Position numbers and translations under genes: made by a program. From Mycolicibacter nonchromogenicus (GTDB taxonomy: Bacteria > Actinomycetota > Actinomycetes > Mycobacteriales > Mycobacteriaceae): a DNA stretch of 64,000 nucleotides. The notes under the pieces were generated by a model. It was not told the origin of the DNA, made no database searches, and saw nothing but the letters and a program-made list of their open reading frames with translations. The stretch is taken from positions 1 through 64,000 of the forward strand of contig NZ_LQPI01000053.1 in assembly GCF_002101775.1 (NCBI RefSeq), in the 5' to 3' direction. Positions 46,739 through 55,087 of this stretch are shown in pieces (within the stretch, counting starts at the first letter, position 1; each line of letters starts with the position of its first letter).

Positions 46739-46797
46739 GACAAGACAGAATAAGGCGCGCGGGTTACGCAGGTGTTTAGTTGCAGGTCTCGGGTCCG

Positions 46798-48156
46798 CTA
46801 CATGCTGGCGATCAGGCGCTTGACCCGCTCGTCGACCGACCGGAAGGGGTCCTTGCACAGCACGGTGCGCTGGGCCTGGTCGTTGAGCTTGAGGTGCACC
46901 CAGTCGACGGTGAAGTCACGGCCGGCCGCCTGTGCGGCACTGATGAATTCACCGCGCAGTTTGGCACGGGTGGTCTGGGGCGGGGTGTCGACGGCCTCGT
47001 CGACTTCCTCGTCGGTGGTGACACGGGTGGCCAGTCCCTTGCGCTGCAGCAGATCGAACACGCCGCGGCCGCGCTTGATGTCGTGATAGGCCAGGTCCAG
47101 CTGGGCGATCTTGGGATCGGAGAGCTCCATGTTGTAGCGGTCCTGGTAGCGCTGGAACAGCTTTCGCTTGATCACCCAGTCGATCTCGGTGTCCACCTTG
47201 GCGAAGTCCTGCGTTTCCACGGCGTCGAGCTGGCGGCCCCACAGATCGATGACCTGCTCGAGCTGGGGGTTGCTGGCCCGGGTCTGCACGTACTCCACCG
47301 CCCGCCCGTAGTACTCGCGCTGGATGTCGAGAGCACCGGCCTGACGACCGCCGGCCAGGCGAACCGGCCGCCGGCCGGTGATGTCGTGACTGACCTCGCG
47401 GATCGCCCGGATCGGGTTGTCCAACGAGAAGTCCCGGAAGGACACCCCCGCTTCGATCATCTCCAGCACCAGTGCCGCACTGCCCACCTTGAGCAGAGTC
47501 GAGGTCTCGGACATGTTGGAGTCGCCGACGATGACGTGCAGGCGCCGGTACTTCTCGGCGTCGGCGTGCGGCTCGTCGCGGGTGTTGATGATCGGCCTGG
47601 ACCGGGTGGTCGCGCTCGAGACGCCTTCCCAGATGTGCTCGGCACGCTGGGACAGGCAGAACGTGGCGGCTTTGGGGGTCTGCAGCACCTTGCCGGCGCC
47701 GCAGATCAGCTGGCGGGTCACCAGGAACGGCAGCAGCACGTCGGAGATCCGGGAGAATTCCCCGGCCCGCACGATCAGATAGTTCTCGTGGCAGCCGTAG
47801 GAGTTGCCCGCCGAATCGGTGTTGTTCTTGAACAGGTAGATGTCGCCGCCGATGCCCTCATCGGCCAGCCGCTGCTCGGCGTCGATCAGCAGGTCTTCCA
47901 GGACACGTTCGCCGGCGCGGTCGTGGGTGACCAGCTGAATCAGGTTGTCGCACTCGGCGGTGGCGTACTCAGGATGACTTCCGACATCGAGATACAACCG
48001 AGCTCCGTTGCGCAGGAACACATTCGAACTACGCCCCCACGACACCACCCGGCGGAACAGATAGCGCGCCACCTCGTCGGGCGACAACCTCCGATGGCCG
48101 TGGAAGGTGCAGGTGACACCGAACTCCGTCTCAATGCCCATGATTCTGCGCTGCAC
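46798..48156 (-). CDS. pafA: Pup-protein ligase PafA
   Basis: A 452-residue enzyme, the same length as Rv2097c. It attaches the C-terminal Glu of Pup to lysines of target proteins for the mycobacterial proteasome. The ATP/Mg site includes Glu9 in [13 protein letters not shown], and the catalytic Asp is in [17 protein letters not shown]. The glutamine-synthetase-like core continues with [15 protein letters not shown]. Start is GTG 48156. The proteasome genes and pup normally found a few genes upstream in M. tuberculosis are absent; a synteny break occurs directly upstream. Confidence 0.97.
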   Translation of the reverse strand: MQRRIMGIETEFGVTCTFHGHRRLSPDEVARYLFRRVVSWGRSSNVFLRNGARLYLDVGSHPEYATAECDNLIQLVTHDRAGERVLEDLLIDAEQRLADEGIGGDIYLFKNNTDSAGNSYGCHENYLIVRAGEFSRISDVLLPFLVTRQLICGAGKVLQTPKAATFCLSQRAEHIWEGVSSATTRSRPIINTRDEPHADAEKYRRLHVIVGDSNMSETSTLLKVGSAALVLEMIEAGVSFRDFSLDNPIRAIREVSHDITGRRPVRLAGGRQAGALDIQREYYGRAVEYVQTRASNPQLEQVIDLWGRQLDAVETQDFAKVDTEIDWVIKRKLFQRYQDRYNMELSDPKIAQLDLAYHDIKRGRGVFDLLQRKGLATRVTTDEEVDEAVDTPPQTTRAKLRGEFISAAQAAGRDFTVDWVHLKLNDQAQRTVLCKDPFRSVDERVKRLIASM

Positions 48157-48218
48157 GCCATCGAGCGTACTGGTTGAACCAGCGCCGCGGGGCTCAGCTG
48201 CAGTTGGTGGCGTGGCGA

Positions 48219-48842
48219 TCAGGCAGGCGGGTTGGCCGGGCTCGCGACGTTTTCCAGCACCACCTCGGCGACCTGGCGCATGGTGGTCCGCTTATCCATC
48301 GCGGCGCGCTGGATCCACTTGAAGGCCTCGGGTTCGGTCAGGCCGTGCACGGTCTGCAGCACGCCCTTGGCCCGCTCCACCAGCTTGCGGGTTTCCAGCT
48401 GCTCGGACAGGTTGGTGACCTCGCGCTCCAGGGCGGTGATCTCGTCGGCCCGGCTGACCGCCAGCTCGATGGCCGGTACCAGGTCGCCGGCGGTGAACGG
48501 CTTGACCAGATAGGCCATCGCCCCGGCATCACGGGCCCGTTCCACCAGGTCGCGCTGGCTGAACGCGGTCAGGATGACGATCGGTGCGATCCGCTTGGCG
48601 GCGATCTCGGACGCCGCGTCGATGCCGTCTCGGCGCGGCATCTTCACGTCGAGGATCACCAGGTCCGGTCGCAGCTGTTCGGCCAGCTCGACCGCTTCCT
48701 GCCCGTCGCCGGCCTCGCCCACCACCTCGTAGCCCTCTTCGCGCAACATCTCGGCGAGATCCAGCCGGATCAGCGCCTCATCCTCGGCGATCAGCACCCG
48801 CCGGGCTGGGCTCGGGCTGCTGTCGGACGTGGGGTTGGTCAT
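48219..48842 (-). CDS. pdtaR: Response regulator PdtaR with ANTAR domain
   Basis: A 207-residue two-component regulator (Rv1626). The receiver domain (about residues 14-130) has the acidic pair in [12 protein letters not shown], the phosphoacceptor Asp65 in [13 protein letters not shown] and the Lys in [11 protein letters not shown]. The C-terminal ANTAR domain (about 140-200) has [30 protein letters not shown] binds twin hexaloop RNA hairpins to affect termination or translation. The kinase partner is PdtaS, which is not in the window. Confidence 0.96.
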   Translation of the reverse strand: MTNPTSDSSPSPARRVLIAEDEALIRLDLAEMLREEGYEVVGEAGDGQEAVELAEQLRPDLVILDVKMPRRDGIDAASEIAAKRIAPIVILTAFSQRDLVERARDAGAMAYLVKPFTAGDLVPAIELAVSRADEITALEREVTNLSEQLETRKLVERAKGVLQTVHGLTEPEAFKWIQRAAMDKRTTMRQVAEVVLENVASPANPPA

Positions 48843-48921
48843 ACCCCTATTCTGTCGTGGCTGCCGGCTGGGGCAACCCTGAGGGTCATCGTCTAAGGTG
48901 GGAAGCCGCAGATACGCGCTG

Positions 48922-48998
48922 GCCCTCGTATCCCAACTGGCAGAGGAAACGGATTCAAAACCCGTGCAGTGTGAGTTCGAATCTCACCGAGGGCACCA
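48922..48998 (+). tRNA. tRNA-Leu (anticodon CAA)
   Basis: The acceptor stem is GCCCTCG (48922-48928) with CGAGGGC (48988-48994), the discriminator is A and CCA is encoded. The T-arm is GTGAG-TTCGAAT-CTCAC. The anticodon arm is ACGGA-TTCAAAA-CCCGT with anticodon CAA at 48956-48958 and an A-C mismatch next to the loop. The variable region is only 5 nt (GCAGT), whereas tRNA-Leu normally has a long variable arm. It lies between pdtaR and a secreted-protein gene. The 182 bp after it contains no gene. Confidence 0.9.
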
Positions 48999-49180
48999 CG
49001 AATAAAGAGAGCCGCCCGGTCACGGGGCCGTCGGTCAGCATCTACCGTTCAGACCGATTGTTATTGCGCGCGCTGACCATCAGCCGGCTCACTGCGCGAT
49101 GGTTTGCCATTAGCACCACCCAAGCTCCTTCGGAAACCTAGACTCGGCCACGCCGGGGTTACGGCAGCCGAGGAGGGCCA

Positions 49181-49750
49181 TTGAGGAAGACCGTGCTGGG
49201 CGTACTCATTGCGCTGTTGGGCGTCTCGGTCGGCTTTCTCCTGTGGTCGTCGAACCACGCGTCGGACACCAAGCACGTGCCGGCCAAAGCTCGTGCGCAA
49301 TACGCGGACGCATCACCCGGCCATGACGGCGGCATCGGTGGCAACCTGCTGCTACAGGGCGACCCGCTGCAAGAGCTCGCTGCCGCACCCAGTGACGACG
49401 AGGACTGCGAATCGTGCCAGCTGCCCTTTGTGCCGTTTTTCGGGACGCGGGCCGGCATCAACTGCGAAATCACTTACCGGCGAGCGGATCTGCCCGATTC
49501 GGCCTATTGCATGACGGTGAATCCGCCGCAGCACGTATCGATGGACAGCGACGGGGAGTTGTCGATCTGCTCGGACAGCGTCGAGTGCCTGTCCGATCCC
49601 CCGTACGACCAACCGATTCTTCCCTTCGGCCAGAGCGCGGATGCCGGCCCGTTCAACTGCCAGTCCGAAGCCACCGGCGTGACCTGCACTGTCGACTCAT
49701 CCGGCCGCGGCTTCGTGATCTCAGGCGCGGGCATCGAACCGGTCGGCTGA
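49181..49750 (+). CDS. Secreted or membrane-anchored hypothetical protein
   Basis: A 189-residue protein. The start is a TTG with GGAGG upstream. The N-terminal hydrophobic segment (TVLGVLIALLGVSVGFLLW) is a signal anchor or signal peptide. The exported part has six or more Cys (CESC, GINCEI, AYCMTV, SICSDSVECL, FNCQSEATGVTCTV), arranged as in several mycobacterial secreted proteins ending in a GVTCTVDSSGRGFVIS-type motif. The function is unknown. It follows the tRNA gene and converges on the YnfA-type gene. Confidence 0.75.
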   Translation: MRKTVLGVLIALLGVSVGFLLWSSNHASDTKHVPAKARAQYADASPGHDGGIGGNLLLQGDPLQELAAAPSDDEDCESCQLPFVPFFGTRAGINCEITYRRADLPDSAYCMTVNPPQHVSMDSDGELSICSDSVECLSDPPYDQPILPFGQSADAGPFNCQSEATGVTCTVDSSGRGFVISGAGIEPVG

Positions 49751-49756
49751 TGCGCC

Positions 49757-50083
49757 TCAGCGCGGCCAATACATGATCACGCCCACCCCGATCAGACAGA
49801 TCAGCGCACCCAGCACGTCGGCCCGGTCGGGTCGGAATCCGTCGAACGCCATTCCCCAGGCCAGCGAGCCGGCGACGAACACCCCACCGTAGGCGGCCAG
49901 GATTCGCCCGAATTGGGCCTCGGGCTGCAGTGTTGCCACGAAGCCGTACAGCCCCAGCGCGATGACCCCGGCCCCAGCCCACAGCAGGCCCCGCTGTTCG
50001 CGCACCCCCTGCCACACCAGCCACGCCCCGCCGATTTCGGCGATGGCGGCCAACACGAACAGCGCGACGGATCGCATCACCAT
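49757..50083 (-). CDS. YnfA/UPF0060 family small membrane protein
   Basis: A 108-residue protein with four hydrophobic helices, the usual length of UPF0060. Conserved parts: [57 protein letters not shown] and [26 protein letters not shown]. YnfA is structurally related to small multidrug-resistance transporters, but transport here is unproven. The start is ATG 50083. It converges with the upstream gene through a short hairpin GCTGA-tgcgcc-TCAGC (49746-49761). Confidence 0.9.
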   Translation of the reverse strand: MVMRSVALFVLAAIAEIGGAWLVWQGVREQRGLLWAGAGVIALGLYGFVATLQPEAQFGRILAAYGGVFVAGSLAWGMAFDGFRPDRADVLGALICLIGVGVIMYWPR

Positions 50084-50161
50084 GAGGCCTGACCCTAGAG
50101 GCACAGCTCCCGGCCTGGTGAAACCGCCAACGGCCACGTCGGGCGGATTAGGCTGTCGGTT

Positions 50162-51472
50162 GTGTCCGTCAAGCGGTTCCTCGCGGTGCCTGCCGAGGCG
50201 CAGAGCCCCTACCGGCGCACACACTGCATACCGGCCCGCACTCGGCACTACGCGGCCCGGGTGTCGCAACGACTGCGGATCCTCAAGTTGTCTGCCGGGC
50301 TGGCCGCGCTCATCAGCGCGGGCTGGGGATTGCTGGAGATCTGGGTGGACCCCAAGTACTGGTGGATCGGCGCGATCAACCTCGTCGCCGCCGCCGCGCT
50401 GGCCCTGACCCCGCTGCTCTACCGCTACGGGGAGCTCATCGCTCCCCTGGCCTTTGTCGGAATCGCCTACCTGACCACCTCCGTCGTCTGCTGGGTGGTG
50501 GGAACCGGGTCGGGCATCCAGTTCTACTTCGTGGCGTCCGCCTCGATCAGCGTGTTGATCCTCGGGGTGGACCGAATCAAGCTGGCGGCGGTGGTGGCCG
50601 GTATCGGTGCGGCGCTGACGATCGCGCTGCAGTTCTTGGTGCCCCCCGACAACCTGCATCAGCCGCCGTGGCTGCACAACTTGTCGTTTGTGCTGGTTGT
50701 GGTCTCGGCGTGTTTCATGATGGTCGCCACCGTCTGGTTCGCGCTGCGCGAGATCGCCCACGCCGAATCGGCGATGGAAGCCGAATACGAGCGCTCCGAA
50801 GCCCTACTGGCCAACATCTTGCCCACGACGGTCGCCGACAGGCTGAAAAACCCGGCGGTGGACGTGATCGCCGACAGCTACCCGGACGCCTCGGTGTTGT
50901 TCGCCGACATCGCCGACTTCACCCGCCGGGCCAGCCAGACCGACCCCGGCCAGTTGGTCGAATTCCTCAACGAGCTCTACAGCGGGCTGGACCGTCTGGT
51001 CGATCAGCACGGCCTGGAGAAGATCAAGACCAGCGGCGACTCCTACATGGTGGTCAGCGGAGTGCCCGATCCACGACCGGATCACCTGCACGCGCTGGCG
51101 CGGCTGGCGCTCGACATCGCCGCCACCATCGCCGACCTGCGCGACCCACTGGGCCGGCCCGTGTCCTTGCGGATCGGGCTCGCCACCGGGCCGGTGGTGG
51201 CCGGAGTGGTCGGCAATCGCCGGTTCTTCTACGACGTATGGGGCGACGCGGTGAATCTGGCCTCCCGGATGGAATCGACCGGCGTCCCCAACCGCATCCA
51301 AGTACCGCAGGAGGTCCACGACCGGCTGCGCGACGACTTCGTGTTCGAGGAGCGCGGTGACATCGACGTCAAAGGCAAGGGCGTCATGCGCACCTGGTTT
51401 CTGGTCGACGCCCGTACCCCCGCCGCGCGCGGTCCCGCGGCCCGATCTCTGTCGGCGACCCCAGCGGGCTGA
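50162..51472 (+). CDS. cya: Class III adenylate cyclase (Rv1625c type)
   Basis: A 436-residue membrane-bound cyclase. Residues up to about 200 contain six helices, as in half a mammalian cyclase, and the C-terminal catalytic domain dimerises. Metal-binding Asp residues are in [13 protein letters not shown] and [10 protein letters not shown]; adenine-selecting Lys is in EKIKTSGD and its Asp partner in [15 protein letters not shown], which also holds the Asn and Arg transition-state residues. It makes cAMP. Start GTG 50162. The stop codon begins the first unit of a tandem palindromic repeat. Confidence 0.96.
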   Translation: MSVKRFLAVPAEAQSPYRRTHCIPARTRHYAARVSQRLRILKLSAGLAALISAGWGLLEIWVDPKYWWIGAINLVAAAALALTPLLYRYGELIAPLAFVGIAYLTTSVVCWVVGTGSGIQFYFVASASISVLILGVDRIKLAAVVAGIGAALTIALQFLVPPDNLHQPPWLHNLSFVLVVVSACFMMVATVWFALREIAHAESAMEAEYERSEALLANILPTTVADRLKNPAVDVIADSYPDASVLFADIADFTRRASQTDPGQLVEFLNELYSGLDRLVDQHGLEKIKTSGDSYMVVSGVPDPRPDHLHALARLALDIAATIADLRDPLGRPVSLRIGLATGPVVAGVVGNRRFFYDVWGDAVNLASRMESTGVPNRIQVPQEVHDRLRDDFVFEERGDIDVKGKGVMRTWFLVDARTPAARGPAARSLSATPAG

Positions 51473-51587
51473 CCCGGTGGTTCAGCGAGCCTCGACGCAG
51501 GAGAGGCGAAGCTGGGACCGCCGCACAGATCCGGTGGTTCAGCGAGCCTCGACGCAGGAGAGGCGAAGCTGGGACCGCCGCACAGAT
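51471..51587. repeat. Tandem ~55-bp palindromic repeats, locus 3
   Basis: Two nearly identical units at 51471-51530 and 51531-51587, with a fragment of a third (TCGCTGGTTC) after them. Outer arms GGTGGTTCAGC and GCTGGGACCGCC; inner arms GCCTC and GAGGC around GACGCAGGA. The first unit starts within the TGA of the adenylate cyclase gene. They separate it from the next co-directional hydrolase gene. Confidence 0.9.
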
Positions 51588-51652
51588 TCGCTGGTTCGGC
51601 CGGTTTCGGTAGGGTGCCGAATCAGGTCGTCCCACAAACGCTGAGGAGCGCA

Positions 51653-52906
51653 ATGCGAAGGCTTTTGGCCGTGCTCGGTTCGCTGGCCGGTCTGGCCAAC
51701 ACCATCAACGGGTATCGCCCGCTGGCAAAGCGTGGATATCCCTCGTTGTACGCCTTCGCCTTCGGCCTGTTCGCCTCGGAGTTGCCGCTGGAGCTCATCG
51801 CCGGTCAGTCCGCGGCGTTGGCGGCGATCAGCCGGCGGCTGTCGCCACGGGCCCGGCGGGTCAGTTGGCTGTTGTCGGCGTTGTCGTGGCTGGGGCTTGC
51901 GGGGCTGAACTATGCGGGCCGTACCTCCAACAGGCCGTTGACCACGGCACTGGATGCCGAACTCGGTGCGGGACGGCGCACCGAAAGCCGGGATCTGTGG
52001 AAGCGGCCGGGGCCGAACGAAGAGATCGCCAAAGCGCCCCGCGGGGTGCGGATGATGCGGGTCTGGAAGGACTACGCCACCGACTCCGACATCCCCTACG
52101 GCGAATACGGTGGCCGCAACACCCTCGATGTGTGGCGGCATCGCGACCTTCCCCGCGACGGTCGCGCACCGGTGCTGCTGCAGATTCCCGGCGGCGCCTG
52201 GATGGTGGGAAGCAAACGCGGTCAAGCACATCCGCTGATGGCGCACCTGGTGGAACGCGGTTGGGTCTGTGTGTCGATCAACTATCGACTGAGCCCGCGG
52301 TCCACCTGGCCCGACCACATCGTGGATGTCAAGCGGGCACTGGCGTGGACCAAGGCGCACATCGCCGAATACGGCGGCGACCCGGACTGGGTCGCGGTGA
52401 CTGGTGGCTCCGCGGGCGGGCATCTGTGCGCCCTGACTGCGTTGACCGCCAATGATCCCCGGTTTCAGCCGGGCTTCGCCGACGCCGATACCAGCGTGCG
52501 CGCGGCGATCCCGTTCTACGGGATCTATGACTTCACCGGCGAGACCGGATTGCACCCGCTGCTGACACCGGCGTTGGGCGCCTACATCTTCAAGCAGAGC
52601 CGGCGGCGCTTCCCGGAGACCTACCGCGACGCCTCCCCCATGACCTATATCGCCCCCGATGCACCACCGTTTTTCGTCCTGCACGGGACCAATGACTCGT
52701 TGGTGCCGGTGGAGCAGGGCCGCGAATTCGCCGACCGGCTACGAAAAGTCAGCACGAACCCGGTGGTCTATGCCGAGTTGCCCTTGGCCCAGCACGCTTT
52801 CGACATCTTCGGCTCGCCAAGAGCCGCACACACGGCGGTAGCCGTCGAGCACTTCCTCGCCGAAATCTATGCGAGGCAGACCACACAAGCCATCTCCGGT
52901 CACTGA
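51653..52906 (+). CDS. Alpha/beta hydrolase esterase (LipO/LipC-like)
   Basis: A 417-residue esterase of the hormone-sensitive-lipase-like class. The first 110 residues contain hydrophobic segments (LYAFAFGLFASELPLELIAG, VSWLLSALSWLGLAGL), which suggest membrane attachment, as in mycobacterial LipC, LipN and LipO. The oxyanion motif is degenerate, QIPGGAWMVGS in place of HGGG. The nucleophile elbow is VTGGSAGGHLCA; Asp is in HGTNDSLVPVEQG and His in PLAQHAFDIF. GAGGAG lies before ATG 51653. The substrate is unknown. Confidence 0.88.
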   Translation: MRRLLAVLGSLAGLANTINGYRPLAKRGYPSLYAFAFGLFASELPLELIAGQSAALAAISRRLSPRARRVSWLLSALSWLGLAGLNYAGRTSNRPLTTALDAELGAGRRTESRDLWKRPGPNEEIAKAPRGVRMMRVWKDYATDSDIPYGEYGGRNTLDVWRHRDLPRDGRAPVLLQIPGGAWMVGSKRGQAHPLMAHLVERGWVCVSINYRLSPRSTWPDHIVDVKRALAWTKAHIAEYGGDPDWVAVTGGSAGGHLCALTALTANDPRFQPGFADADTSVRAAIPFYGIYDFTGETGLHPLLTPALGAYIFKQSRRRFPETYRDASPMTYIAPDAPPFFVLHGTNDSLVPVEQGREFADRLRKVSTNPVVYAELPLAQHAFDIFGSPRAAHTAVAVEHFLAEIYARQTTQAISGH

Positions 52907-52954
52907 ACGCTGAAATCCCGGCCGCAGCGCGGCATCTGTGTCAGACTGCGGCCC

Positions 52955-53536
52955 ATGGAAATGAACCTGCTGCCGAATCTGTGGAAGGCGACACTGGTTT
53001 CCGGTGTCGTGGCCGTCGTCTTGGGTGTACTGGTCCTGGCCTGGCCGGGCCGGACCATCCTTGCCGCCGCTGTGCTGTTCGGGGTGTACCTGGTCGTCAC
53101 CGGAGTCGCGCAGGTGATCTCCGCTTTCAGCCTTCCCGTCATGTCCGCCGGCGGACGGGTGCTGCTGTTCCTCAGCGGTACCGCATCGGTGATTCTGGCG
53201 GTGCTGTGCTTCCGGCACTTCAAGTCGGACGAAGAAGCCCTGGCGGTACTGCTGCTGGCCATCTGGATCGCGGTCGGCTTCATCTTCCGTGGGGTGGCGA
53301 CTGCCGTGGCGGCCATCAGCGACCCGGCGCTGCCCGGCCGCGGATGGCAGATCTTCACCGGCGCGGTCAGTCTGCTGGCCGGTCTGGTGACGCTGGCGTC
53401 GCCGTTCGCGTCGCTGTGGGTGCTGGCGGTGGTCGTCGGCAGCTGGCTGATCGTCATCGGCGCCGTGGAGATCGTCACCGCACTCAGGATTCGCGGCGCG
53501 TCCCGCAAGGTGGCCACCGCACTGTCGGCCGGGTAA
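52955..53536 (+). CDS. HdeD/DUF308 family membrane protein
   Basis: A 193-residue protein with six hydrophobic segments in three pairs, the DUF308/HdeD pattern: VSGVVAVVLGVLVLAWPGRTI repeats in weaker form as FLSGTASVILAVLCF and FTGAVSLLAGLVTLASPF. E. coli HdeD is linked to acid resistance; the mycobacterial role is unknown. It is preceded by a 48-bp gap and co-directional with the esterase. Confidence 0.87.
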   Translation: MEMNLLPNLWKATLVSGVVAVVLGVLVLAWPGRTILAAAVLFGVYLVVTGVAQVISAFSLPVMSAGGRVLLFLSGTASVILAVLCFRHFKSDEEALAVLLLAIWIAVGFIFRGVATAVAAISDPALPGRGWQIFTGAVSLLAGLVTLASPFASLWVLAVVVGSWLIVIGAVEIVTALRIRGASRKVATALSAG

Positions 53537-53640
53537 CCGGGGTCCCACAGTCCACGGCCGCCGCCGGCGGGCTGTCGCGGGTACCCTGAGTGCTGGTCCG
53601 TTTTCACAACTGCCTGAAGCTCTGATGTGGAGTCTGCTCA

Positions 53641-54204
53641 ATGCCCGAGTCCGGCATGCCCTCGCTGTCGCCTGAGTCTCAGCCGTCCTGGCCCTCGCCC
53701 GGCGGTAGCTACCCCCCGCCGGGCTACCCGTACCCGTATCCGGCACCCGGGCAGTACCCCGGTTATCCCGCGCCAGGGGCGCCGGCGGTGCTCAAGAACG
53801 GCATGGGCATCGCAGCCCTGATCGTGGCGATTGCCGGCATCGTCACCGCGTTGTCGGTGGTCGGTGGCGTGGGACTGGGCCTGACGGCCATCGTGCTCGG
53901 GCTCATCGGCCGCGGCCGCGCCAAGCGAGGGGAAGCCGACAACGGCGGCGTCGCGCTCGCCGGGATCGTCCTGGGCGCGCTGGCGGTGATCGCCGGTATC
54001 GGCTGCATCTTCATCTACGTCGGTATTTGGCGGACCGCAGGCGCCGGCGACTACGTGGAGTGCATGAGCAAGGCCGGTTCGGACGCCGCCGCCCAGCAGC
54101 AGTGCACCGAGAAATTCCGCGAACACTTCGAAAACACCTTCGGCAGCGGGGCCGACGCCCCCAGGGTGCAGGAGGAGACGGACTCCACGCTGATGCCGGC
54201 CTGA
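53641..54204 (+). CDS. DUF4190 membrane protein
   Basis: A 187-residue protein. Residues 1-45 are a Pro/Tyr/Gly-rich cytosolic leader (SYPPPGYPYPYPAPGQYPGY). Two helices of the DUF4190 domain follow: GIAALIVAIAGIVTALSVVGGVGLGLTAIVLGLIGRGRAKRGEADNGGVALAGIVLG spans the region, with the typical basic GRGRAKRGEA loop. The C-terminal 50 residues are external with two Cys (ECMSKAG, QQCTEKF). Function unknown. Converges with tesB across a GGCC-tgac-GGCC hairpin. Confidence 0.87.
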   Translation: MPESGMPSLSPESQPSWPSPGGSYPPPGYPYPYPAPGQYPGYPAPGAPAVLKNGMGIAALIVAIAGIVTALSVVGGVGLGLTAIVLGLIGRGRAKRGEADNGGVALAGIVLGALAVIAGIGCIFIYVGIWRTAGAGDYVECMSKAGSDAAAQQQCTEKFREHFENTFGSGADAPRVQEETDSTLMPA

Positions 54205-54208
54205 CGGC

Positions 54209-55087
54209 CTAGCGTTTGGCGCTCGGGAAGTACTTCAGCACGCCCTCTTGCGTGACGGTGGCCAGCAGCTGCCCGGACCGGTCGAAGAAGTGTCCGGTGC
54301 CCAACCCGCGGGAGTCCGCCGCCACCGGTGACGACGTCGAGTACAGCACCCAGTCGTCAAACCGTATCGGCCGGTGAAACCACAGCGTGTGGTTGGCGCT
54401 GGCCGCGAAGATCCGGTCGAACCCCCAGGACAGGCCATGGGTGGTGATGATCGAGTCGAGCACCGTGGTGTCCGACGAATAGACCATCATCGCTGCGTGC
54501 AGCACCGGGTCCTCGGGGATCGGCCCGTCGGCCTTCACCCAGACCCGGTTGTGGTCCAGCTGACCGCCCTTGTCGCGCATCACCCAGGCGGGGTCGTTGG
54601 TGTAGCGCCATTCGATCGGGTGCGGCGCCTTGACGAAGCCCGGGACCACTTCCTCGTAGCCGGTGAGCAGTTCACTCAACCGGGGCAAAGCCTCGGGCTC
54701 AGCGACCGTGGGAGCCTCGACGCTGTGTTCCAGCCCCGCCCCACCGGAGAGATAAGAGACCATCGACGTGGCGATCAGGGTGTCACCCTGCAGTGCGTCG
54801 ACCCGGCGGTTGGCGAACCGGCGTTCATCGCGCAGTCGGTGCACCCGGAATTCGATGTCGCGCGTCGGATCGCCACCATTGATGAAGTGGACCGACAATG
54901 CGCCCGGCGGCAGATGCTCGGCGACGGTGCGGCTGGCCGCCACGAACGACTGGGCCATCAGTTGGCCGCCGAAGGTGCGCAACGGCGTCTTGCTCGGGTG
55001 CGATCCGACGAAGACGTCGTCGTCGGCATTCGTGAGGGCCAGTACGGCCAACAGCTCCTCGAGATCCGTATTCGGCTCGGACGACAC
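54209..55087 (-). CDS. tesB: Acyl-CoA thioesterase II
   Basis: A 292-residue double-hotdog thioesterase (TesB1, Rv1618). Motifs: SKTPLRTFGGQLMAQSFVAA (N-terminal hotdog), HFINGGDPTRDIEF, DPVLHAAMMVYSSDTTVLDS with the catalytic Asp/Thr region, and ANHTLWFHRPIRFDDWVLYS (C-terminal hotdog). It hydrolyses medium- and long-chain acyl-CoA. The GTG overlaps the pykA TAG by one base, so the genes are coupled. Confidence 0.94.
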   Translation of the reverse strand: MSSEPNTDLEELLAVLALTNADDDVFVGSHPSKTPLRTFGGQLMAQSFVAASRTVAEHLPPGALSVHFINGGDPTRDIEFRVHRLRDERRFANRRVDALQGDTLIATSMVSYLSGGAGLEHSVEAPTVAEPEALPRLSELLTGYEEVVPGFVKAPHPIEWRYTNDPAWVMRDKGGQLDHNRVWVKADGPIPEDPVLHAAMMVYSSDTTVLDSIITTHGLSWGFDRIFAASANHTLWFHRPIRFDDWVLYSTSSPVAADSRGLGTGHFFDRSGQLLATVTQEGVLKYFPSAKR

